From Spodoptera frugiperda (taxonomy: Eukaryota; Arthropoda; Insecta; Lepidoptera; Noctuidae), in contig NC_064230.1 in assembly GCF_023101765.2 (NCBI RefSeq), positions 2,232,001 through 2,296,000 on the forward strand: 64,000 nt of DNA, read 5' to 3'. The notes beneath the pieces were generated by a model. The model was not told the DNA's origin and made no database searches. It saw only the letters and a program-made list of their open reading frames with translations. Of the stretch, positions 56,194 to 64,000 are shown piece after piece (position 1 is the first letter of the stretch; every line of letters begins with the position of its first letter). The translations under genes and the position numbers were made by a program.

Positions 56194-58957
56194 TACGATT
56201 CATCCTTTTTAGATTTTTTAGGTTTTTGTTTAGTTTTCTTCATTCGTTCCGATGGCCGATTGGATTGGAAGCATTGGACGCCGTAGACGCTATTTATTTT
56301 AATTATATCCCCTTCTGAAAGTAGTTCAGAGTTTTGGCCAAGAGATCTCATTATGGAGCCGTCGGGATCCTGCGGATAAAGATATTTCGTTAATAGTAGC
56401 TGTATGGATTATTGAGACCGCATACCGGCAAGCGCAGCGGACTACCTAGCGGGTTTACCGGGGCTCCGGCTCGAAAAGCAGGAGTAGGAACGGGGTGGTT
56501 TTTAGTCAGTAAGAGTCTGACACTCCCTCTCGCCTCACCCAAGGCGGAAGAAGTGATGTATGTAGTCCATTATTACTTATTCTAGTCGGGTCTTGCACAC
56601 CCAGGGGAAGAGGTAGGGTGGTAAGGTATTCAACAGTATTTTACAGGTAAGATAAAAAAAACTTTTGTTGTAAAAGGGAACCTCCATTTTTTTAAGTCGG
56701 GTAAGATGCCTAAGCATTCTCCTAAATCTGAAAAATACTATGCTGAAAACCGCATCAAAATCGGTTCAGCCAAACGCGAGATAATCCCGCACAAACATAC
56801 ATACATACAGGACAAACCTCACTTTTTTTAAGTCGGTTAAAACATGTCTTACTTGATCTTTATAAGTGGCGACTGTAGATATGCCAGTTTTGCCAATCTT
56901 CCGCCAGAATTGCCAAGCAGGGTGCGTGGCGCTTTGGAAGTCGTATGGCAGGTCCAAAGTAGCTTCGTCGCGTATCTTTTCAAAATGGTGCAGTTTATCT
57001 GTAAATTGAAAGCGTAAAAGATTGATTTTATACAGTATAGAGATCACTCATATGATTTAAATGAAACTACAAGTAGTAGTCGTCCACAGAAGCATAATAC
57101 AACTAATAAAATTATTAACCTAATCATTATGTTATCGGCTTATTCACGTAACTGTTTGACGAGGAACTCGACTAGTGTCAAGCCATGCTAGAGGCTCATA
57201 TTCGTTTAGAAGACAATCGCCGCGTCGTGTGTTGCGGAATGCTACTCATGAATATGAGCTCTAGCATGGTTTGAAACTAGTCCGAGTTCCTCATCAAACA
57301 GTTACGTGAGTAAGCCGATAACATAATAATTAATTTAGTCTCACGAAAACTATAATAAAATTAAATAATTAACCTTAAATTCCTAGCCTCCAAAAAGGCC
57401 GGTAACGCACTTGTAACGCCTCTGGTGTTTCAAGTGTCCATGGGCGGCGGCGATTGCTTACCATCAGGGGTTTTAGTCTGCTATTATATTTGTGTCAGAA
57501 TGGTCGATCATTGAGCAGTGCAAGAGGGACGGAGCTATACAACCTACATAACTCCGTCCCTCTTGCACTGGTGATACGTCTTCTTCTATTTACCCCAGGT
57601 GATACGTCTGCTTGTTTACCGGCTTATCTATACTCTATACTAATACTAGCTACTTCCGCGCGGTTTCACTCGCTCTGCTTGGCTCCTATTGGTCATAGCG
57701 TGATGTTTTGTAGCCTATAGCCTTCCTCGATAAATGCACTATTCAACACAAAAAGAATTATTCAAATCGGACTAGTAGTTCCGGAGATTAGCGCGTTCAA
57801 ACAAACAAACAAACAAACAAACTTTCACCTTTATAATATTATACAAGTACCTATATAAGTATATAGTATATTAGTATATTAGTATTTTTTTTAGATTATA
57901 AAGCTGAAGAGTTTGTTTGTTTGTTTGAACGCGCTAATCTCCGGAACTACTGGTCCGATTTGAATAATTCTTTTTGTGTTGGATAGTCCATTTATCGAGG
58001 AAGGCTATAGGCTATAAAACATCACGCTATGACCAATAGGAGCCGAGCCGAGCGGGTGAAACCGCGCGGAAGTAGCTAGTATATACTATATAAAAGTCGG
58101 TTAATAATGGCAGCTACTTACCAGGCCGTACATGTCGATTGTGGACGCGGATGTATTTGTCTCTGTCATGTCTGGAGACTTCGAAGTAGAAACCCAGCAT
58201 TGCCATCACCATCATAGCTGTATGCTGCACATGCTGGTTGCCTTTGAACAGCTCTACGCAACCGAAGATCTGATAGGAAAGAGGAAATCTTTTAATTAAC
58301 ACATTGAACGCCGCGGTGGTCACCGGTGACCGACGTTAGCGGAGGATTTGTCTTCAACAGTTTTCTATTGGCAGTCAAAGACTTAAAAATTAACTTTTAG
58401 CATTTATGCGGCATTGGTTCAGGTCAGGATACGGAGCGAACGGGCCTGGGATTTTTTCTTTTTTATAACGTCACGCCTTTTATCCCCGACGGGGTAGGCA
58501 GAAGTGCACCTTTTTTTGGTTCAAAATGACTTCTCCCGCTTTAAGCGAGGCGAGAGGGAGTGTCAAACTCTTACTGACTAAAAACCACGTTCCTACTCCT
58601 GCTTTTCGAGCCGGAGCCCCGGTAAACCCGCTAGGTAGTCCGCAGCTGCGGAGGGGACTGGGATGGGGTTTCCTTCTTCGATGCCTGCCTGGGATACAAA
58701 GCAGTCATGCTAGCTAAGGCGGGGTCCGGAGCTGCGGACTACCTAGCGGGTTACCGGGGTCCAGCTCGAAAAGCAGCTCGAACGGGGTGATTTTTGGTCA
58801 GTAAGAGTCTGACAGTGCCTCTCGCCTCGCCCAAGGCCGATGAGGCCTTTGGACGATTTTCCCCCCTCAAAAAAAGCATACATAACAATAAAGCATGCAC
58901 AGATCCTGCGTCAGTCAAAAATATGTTTTATTCTCTTACCTTAATGAGCTGTTGCAG
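56193..58957 (-). CDS. astacin-family protein lacking the zinc motif, 3' exons only
   Basis: In transcript order: a possible 18-nt microexon 58940-58957 (LQQLIK), then 58122-58269, 56853-56998 and 56193-56369 with stop. The joined frame keeps the astacin (M12A) framework: QQLIKIFGCVELFKG matches the segment before the active site, LGFYFEVSRHDRDKYIRV matches the LGFxHExxRxDRDxYV motif, and LGQNSELLSEGDIIKINSVYG matches the C-terminal GQ..LS..DI..IN.LY block. However the HExxHxxGFxHE zinc motif reads MMVMAMLGFYFE, so the three His ligands and the catalytic Glu are gone, and the Met-turn SxMHY reads QSATHP. The tail is Lys-rich. Family knowledge says such a protein cannot be a normal zinc peptidase. 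The reading frame is intact, so it may be a secreted pseudoenzyme; a decaying gene is the alternative. The 5' exons were not found. Confidence 0.66.
56425..56555 (+). repeat. SINE family A
   Basis: GCGGACTACCTAGCGGGTTT to CTCGCCTCACCCAAGGCGG. Confidence 0.75.
57120..57360. mobile_element. foldback family F, complete
   Basis: TGTTATCGGCTTATTCACG mirrored by CGTGAGTAAGCCGATAACA; near-complete hairpin in the astacin-like gene's intron. Confidence 0.8.
57363..57627 (+). repeat. SINE family B with nested palindromic MITE
   Basis: SINE B sequence 57363-57474 and 57575-57627. The insert between them (TTTTAGTCTGCTATTATATT to CCGTCCCTCTTGCACTG) relates to 34677-34790. Confidence 0.7.
57649..58079. 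mobile_element. two Helitron-like H2 copies in inverted orientation
   Basis: 57649-57840 (-) starting CTAGCTACTTCCGCGCGG, and 57893-58079 (+) ending GCGGAAGTAGCTAG before T. Both carry the GTTTGTTTGTTTG block. Confidence 0.65.
58296..58386. mobile_element. TTAA MITE family J
   Basis: TTAA at both ends, 27 bp upstream (transcript sense) of an exon of the astacin-like gene. Confidence 0.8.
58470..58880. repeat. SINE C tail and two inverted SINE A copies
   Basis: 58470-58510 family C tail (-); 58522-58652 family A (-); 58722-58880 family A (+) ending CCCCCCTCAAAAAAA. Confidence 0.7.
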
Positions 58958-58959
58958 CT

Positions 58960-61530
58960 ATGCATAGGGGTTTCTATTAATTTAAATAAAAAGAATAAAA
59001 CAACCAACGAAAAAATGGCAAAATTTTTATATTTATTTTCGTAAAATTACTTACAAAATTAAAATTGACATTGTGTTTGTTCACTTATATGCTAAAATAC
59101 CTATTCATATTGCATAATATTTATTGTCAATAATTTTCATTTCATCGCAAACCTTTAAAGTAATTCGTTTTACAAGATGGCGGATTTTGGCTTAAAAACA
59201 TTCTATACTTACTAGAGGTAGGTAGTACTAAAATCTATTAACATTTCATTATACACTTTCGATCGTAAGTTATAAGATTTATTTTACATTGGCACAGAAT
59301 TAAATAGTATGGTAACAGAAAATCTATAGCAAACATTTGATTATATTAACATTTGATTATAAACTTTCAATTTTAAGTTAAAAGGTTCATTTTACATTGG
59401 CACAAAATTAAATCAAGTGGTAACAGAAAATCTATAGCATACATTTGATTATAAACTTTCAATCCTAAGCTAAAGAGTTCATTTCACATTGGCACCAGTT
59501 TTGACAGACAATCATAACTTTTTCCCTGTAATTTTTAAAATAGGAATAAAAGTTTTCGTTTCGTCTTTGGTATACAGATTTATAGTTATAAATATTTTTT
59601 TTTTGTAGAAAACTAATAAAAAAATTGTTGTTTTGAGGTAAAATATTTGGCTTATTATTTTTTTATATCTACCCGTATTACCAATTTAATTTAGTTAAAA
59701 AAACTACATCTAATATCACAATTAGTAATATTCTGAACACAAAATCTCTTAAAGAAAGTAGGAACGTCAAATGTCATGCCTTTTATCCCCGAAAGGGTAG
59801 GCAGAGGTGCACATTACGGCACGTAATGCCGCTATACAATGTACACCCACTTTTCAACATTTGTGTTATAAGTCCCATGTAATAGGAACATAATACTTTT
59901 AATCACATTATTAGAGGTAGATTATTAAAATAACTTTTATAATAAGATCATTTGTACAAATTGAGAATTAAGGCGGAAATATATTATCGTGTCATGGCGA
60001 GTCGTAGCACTATGTATATTTAATTATAATTATGATATTGAGCTATGTAAAAGGCACACTCAGAGCTATATTATTATTTTGGCAAACTAGACAACAAAGG
60101 CGCCAGGTTATAGAGGGTTCGCTGTGTGAAACGCACGTTAAACTGCCAAAAAATTACAAAATGTTACCGGCATCATTATCCTCAACCAAAAGTTAACAAC
60201 CGGCTAGTTTCCTACTAGCGAAATTCAATACATTTTTCGAAACGTCAAAAACGATATTTTCTATGAACTTTGTATGAAATACTCTATTATGATGTCATCA
60301 GATTTTGACGACGTCAAAATAACAAACTTATTTCTAGAAATGTAGCTAGAAAAAATCGAAAATTAAAGTAGTTCATCAAATGTATGAATGAGAGTGTGAT
60401 TATTTTTTAATATTTTATTGTATTGAAAAGTTGTAATAATTTATTTTTGACCGAGGATACTACCCAATTGCATGTCGTATCATGTCGTGAGTCGCCAAAT
60501 GCTATCAGCCGAGTGGTGGCAGTGCCACGACACGCCACGCCACGATAATGTATTTCTACCTTTAGGCAGACGTGAGCATAAACAATGTAGCACCCGTTTT
60601 TTACTTTAAAATCTTATTTTTATAACTAAATTGAGCATTTCCATTCAAATCAATACGTATATTAATTATTAAAATTAACGATTGATTTGTGAATCCATTA
60701 ACAAATCATATCATAATATCAAATTAGATTCTTGAAAATAATAGATTACTTCCAAATAATAATATATGTCAAATTCAAAATAAAAAAAAATGAAATAAAA
60801 ATAAACGTTTTCTTAACAAAACGTTGCCTATCTAGTATTTTTTTAAGTCAGTTCACTAGGTATTTTTACTTTCATAATTAATTATTATTACAAATTTACT
60901 TAAAAAAAAACAGAGAATTTTCGTATAGAAATGTCGGTTTTCTAATAACAAAACATTGTTATTATTCAGTACAAGAATTCTTAGACGAAAAGTATTATTA
61001 AATTCTTTCTTAAATGTAAATTTGCATGCCAATTCTTGCCAAATGTAGGTACAAGGGACTTAAAATGTTGTGTCACCTAATAATCTGCAAATTATTCTTT
61101 GCAATTTATTTATTCTATTCTATTCGAGTTACATTATTACTTTAAGGAAAGCATTTAATACAAAAATATTGTACCGACGACATCAGTTTGGTACATAACC
61201 TAAAAAATCGACTTAACATTTCTTGAGCAGTGTTAAAACAAACGAAATTTTAAATTTTCTCACCTAACCTAGACATTACTTTGTTATACGAATTTGTATC
61301 TTATTCTAATGACTATAAGGCTTAAATTTCTTACTTAAAACCAAGAGGAACATTTGTATCGAAAATTAAAAAAAAATCGAATGTTTTAACACAAAAAAAA
61401 TATAACACTTACCAATCACAGTTGAAAATACACTTTATAACTAGCACATTACAGTCTAAATTCCTTTGAACACACAGCTTGTTTTAAGAACCACCACAGA
61501 TAAAAAATACAACTGTCACTTCACTTTTTT
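58960..61530. other. no coding exon found between the astacin-like exons and Hsp70
   Basis: AT-rich. 59330-59480 holds short local repeats (ATTTGATTATAAACTTTCAA twice). 59772-59888 is a family C 3' half (-). 60225-60440 is the inverted copy of the 24785-24985 repeat. The stretch nearest 61534 is likely Hsp70 3' UTR. Confidence 0.45.
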
Positions 61531-61533
61531 TTT

Positions 61534-63381
61534 TCAATCTACAGGCTTGTAGGTCCAGAATCGGTCGAAAATTTTGTGGGTAATTTCGACCCATCTATAT
61601 GATAATTCTAAGAATCTTCTTTCCAGTTCATCTTTCGTACAATCAGTGCTTAACACGTACCATTCCATGGCTTTTTCCAACTCTTCTACCATGGAACGTC
61701 TTTCAACATCATTTAGGCGGCCGGGCCTCGACATAGCACTGTGAACATCACATATATACCTTTCCATCTTATATCTCGATTCCAAAATACTTTTCCTAAC
61801 CAAATCATCATCAATTACTGACGGTGGAATAGCTAGCCTACGATTAATTTCTTCTACAGACATTCTTTTCGACTGATCAATTGGAGGCTCAAGAATCCTG
61901 TCTCTTGGAGTTCTAACAAATACTCGTAAATCACCTGTATATTCTATTTTCAATATCACCATGACTTTCTTATCAACATTGTATTCAGCTTCGAAATAAA
62001 GCGGAATGCTGACAATTAAATTATTATGCTCAGTTACCGCTCTCTCACCTTCATAAATCTTTATGAACTTTTCTTTGTCCATATCTAATAGAACTGGTAT
62101 TAGTTTCCGCCCCATGCAAGGTATATGTCTATTTCTATGCAGTACTTTGACCATAACACCTTTGGAAGCCTCAACGCCTATGGAAGCCAATAACATATCA
62201 GGCATAACTTTATGATTTATAGACGGATGCGAAACTCCATTAAGTAAAGCTGCCTGTATAGCATTTCCCATAGCTATGACTTCATCTGGATTAGCAGAAG
62301 TATACAAGTGTAGGCGACCGTCGAAGAATTCTGTTATAAGACGCTTAATTGTCGTTATTTTCCCACATCCCCCAACGACTAAAACGGCATTGATACATGT
62401 TTTATTCAACCGACATAATGTTAGGATTTTATCTATCAATAATAAGGAGTCTTCATATAGATCCGTGCATAAGCTGTCAAACATTTCTCTGGTTAGAGTA
62501 TGAGAAAAGTTTTGCCCCTGATAAAGGCCTGGGACATTGATAGTCGTCTCATTTACAGTTGGGTCTGAGAACGGCCATTTGGCTTCTTCAGCCGCCATCT
62601 TTAAACGCTTATGGGCAGCTGGCAAACCAAAAATTTCGACCCCAAACTGTCTTTCGAAGTACTCATTAAAATATGCTACGATACGGTTGTCAAATTCATT
62701 ACCTCCCAGTCTGTGGTTAACTATATTCTCTCTCATTTCATATATTGAGCCCTCCGGAGCTAAATGCGATACAGTAGTCATTGTACCACCTATATCATAC
62801 ACTATAATATTTGTTAACTCTTGGCTAAACAATCTATGAGCCACTGCAGCCGACGTGCAATCGTTGCTAATCCTTAAAACTTCAAAACCAGCTAATATGG
62901 CGGCTTGTCGTAACGCATTCCTTTTCATACAATTAAACCATGCCGGTACACTAAGCACAACTTTCGTTACAGAAGCCGTGAGATGCTTTTCAACCTTTTC
63001 CTTAATGTGGCTTAGGAACATTGCTGTTATTTGTTCCGCTGTATAAGAAACTTCTTCACCCTTTTCTGTTACTTTGAACACGGGGGTGTTGTGTTCATTT
63101 ATCATTTTGAAACTCCATAAATGTTTATCCATTTGTAATTGGTAGTCGTCGTATGGACGGCCTAAGATTCGTTGGATGTGGATTATTGTGTTTTTCGGAT
63201 CTAATATAGAATAGTCTCTAGCTTCGACTCCGAATAAGCGGCCTTCGGGGGTAAACGCCACGATAGTAGGCATGCTGACTGCCCTCTCTTCTAATTTCAC
63301 CATTTCAACTTTATCTTCCAAACCACGCCAAACCGCCGCACAAGTATATGCACTGCCGAAACTGATTCCAATCGCAGCCAT
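61534..63381 (-). CDS. divergent Hsp70-family protein, intronless
   Basis: A 615-codon single exon. The start is the ATG at 63381 (MAAIGISFG), the usual Hsp70 start; three upstream in-frame codons begin with TTG. The fold is clearly Hsp70: LGGNEFDNRIVAYF, AGFEVLRI, NPDEVIAMGNAIQAA and a C-terminal helical lid are conserved. ATP-site motifs are altered: IGIDLGTT reads IGISFGSA (catalytic Asp to Ser), the Lys near residue 55 is Arg (GVEARDY), the second phosphate loop reads DIGGTMTTV instead of DLGGGTFDV, and the adenosine motif reads GGCGKIT instead of GGSTRIP. There is no EEVD tail; it ends YKPVD. HSPA14-type Hsp70s show similar divergence but lack this lid. Probable role: a co-chaperone or holdase-like pseudo-Hsp70; this is inferred. 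It may sit in an intron of the astacin-like gene on the same strand. Confidence 0.9.
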   Translation of the reverse strand: MAAIGISFGSAYTCAAVWRGLEDKVEMVKLEERAVSMPTIVAFTPEGRLFGVEARDYSILDPKNTIIHIQRILGRPYDDYQLQMDKHLWSFKMINEHNTPVFKVTEKGEEVSYTAEQITAMFLSHIKEKVEKHLTASVTKVVLSVPAWFNCMKRNALRQAAILAGFEVLRISNDCTSAAVAHRLFSQELTNIIVYDIGGTMTTVSHLAPEGSIYEMRENIVNHRLGGNEFDNRIVAYFNEYFERQFGVEIFGLPAAHKRLKMAAEEAKWPFSDPTVNETTINVPGLYQGQNFSHTLTREMFDSLCTDLYEDSLLLIDKILTLCRLNKTCINAVLVVGGCGKITTIKRLITEFFDGRLHLYTSANPDEVIAMGNAIQAALLNGVSHPSINHKVMPDMLLASIGVEASKGVMVKVLHRNRHIPCMGRKLIPVLLDMDKEKFIKIYEGERAVTEHNNLIVSIPLYFEAEYNVDKKVMVILKIEYTGDLRVFVRTPRDRILEPPIDQSKRMSVEEINRRLAIPPSVIDDDLVRKSILESRYKMERYICDVHSAMSRPGRLNDVERRSMVEELEKAMEWYVLSTDCTKDELERRFLELSYRWVEITHKIFDRFWTYKPVD

Positions 63382-64000
63382 GTTTAACAAATTTAATAAT
63401 TACTAAACTATAATAAAAAACACATAGGAACACAAAAATACGTCACTTTGGCCACGTTTTTTTCGAAATACTGAATTTGGCGGGTAAGAGATTTTTATTT
63501 ATATATACTCGGGCCAATGGGCAGCCAGAAAATTCCACTCGATTGACCAATCAGAGTAAGAATACGGGAGAATGTACTAGAATAGGGTTGCTAGTGCGTA
63601 TAATTAGATTTGCCCTTAATTATAAATTCAGAATTTATGCTAATCTATATAGTTACGCCTTTTATCACCGAAGGGGTAGGCAGAAAAGTGAACATTACGG
63701 CACGTAATGCCACTGTACAATACACGGGATACCAGTTTTTACCACTTCTATCGGACTTCAGTGTTCCGGTGTTTGCATGGTTGTATCTACTTTAGATTCT
63801 TTTTTTTTTTTTGAGGGTGGAAAATCATCCAATGACTTCTCCCGCCTTGGGTGAGGCGAGAGGGAGTGTCAGACTCTTACTGACTAAAAACCACCCCGTT
63901 CTTAATCCTGCTTTTCGAGTCAGAGCCCCGGTAACCTTTTACGTTGTCCGCAGCTCCAGAATCTACTTTAGATCCTGGCTTACAAAAGTTGAAGCAGTTT
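63382..64000. other. Hsp70 upstream region with SINE C and SINE A
   Basis: 63382-63640 is probably the promoter side of the Hsp70-like gene; no clear heat-shock element was found. 63650-63720 is a family C tail (-). 63800-63962 is a family A copy (-) with a T-run marking its poly(A) end. Confidence 0.5.

Noticed and set aside
1..64000. CRISPR array, phage or bacterial operon
   Set aside because: No regularly spaced direct repeats with unique spacers; introns, tRNA-headed SINEs and eukaryotic gene families show this is insect nuclear DNA.

Overview
The window looks like nuclear DNA of a moth, most likely a noctuid-type lepidopteran. It is AT-rich. Its genes have GT-AG introns. It holds two eukaryotic tRNA-Lys genes and recognisable animal gene families (prohibitin, ZAD and C2H2 zinc-finger proteins, mitochondrial ribosomal protein S35, Hsp70, astacin). 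It is crowded with tRNA-headed SINEs ending in ATGT-type tails, LINE 3' ends, Helitron-like elements and TIR/foldback MITEs of the sort common in noctuids. Family assignments come from reading the translations; no database search was possible.

Layout. 1-3.9 kb: repeats only, including a 528 bp TIR element inserted in a SINE. 3.9-4.7 kb (-): an intronless prohibitin-1-like gene. 4.8-18.4 kb: gene-poor repeat mosaic. 18.4-30.4 kb (+): a nine-exon ZAD plus C2H2 zinc-finger gene of 726 aa carrying an unusual 24-unit Asn/Tyr-rich heptapeptide array. Two tRNA-Lys(TTT) genes lie in opposite orientation in its introns. 33.9-40.8 kb (-): a six-exon C2H2 gene of 1050 aa, convergent with the first. 41.9-43.5 kb (+): mitochondrial ribosomal protein S35 in two exons, divergent from the zinc-finger gene. 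44.8-53.0 kb (-): a six-exon gene of 761 aa that I do not recognise (acidic, then Asn/Ser-rich, then helical). 53.8-54.9 kb (+): a two-exon gene for an 87-aa single-pass membrane protein, divergent from the previous gene. 56.2-59 kb (-): the 3' exons of an astacin-family gene whose zinc-binding motif is destroyed. 61.5-63.4 kb (-): an intronless, strongly divergent Hsp70-family gene. I could not find the astacin-like gene's 5' exons; they may lie beyond the Hsp70 gene.

The genes do not form a pathway. Common threads are possible gene-regulatory proteins (two multi-finger genes) and divergent paralogues of housekeeping families: single-exon prohibitin, Hsp70 without standard ATPase residues, astacin without zinc ligands. 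Most of the remaining sequence is nested mobile DNA. Several insertions can be read precisely from target-site duplications. Coding joins given below were checked for reading-frame continuity across each proposed splice, but none is confirmed by RNA evidence.
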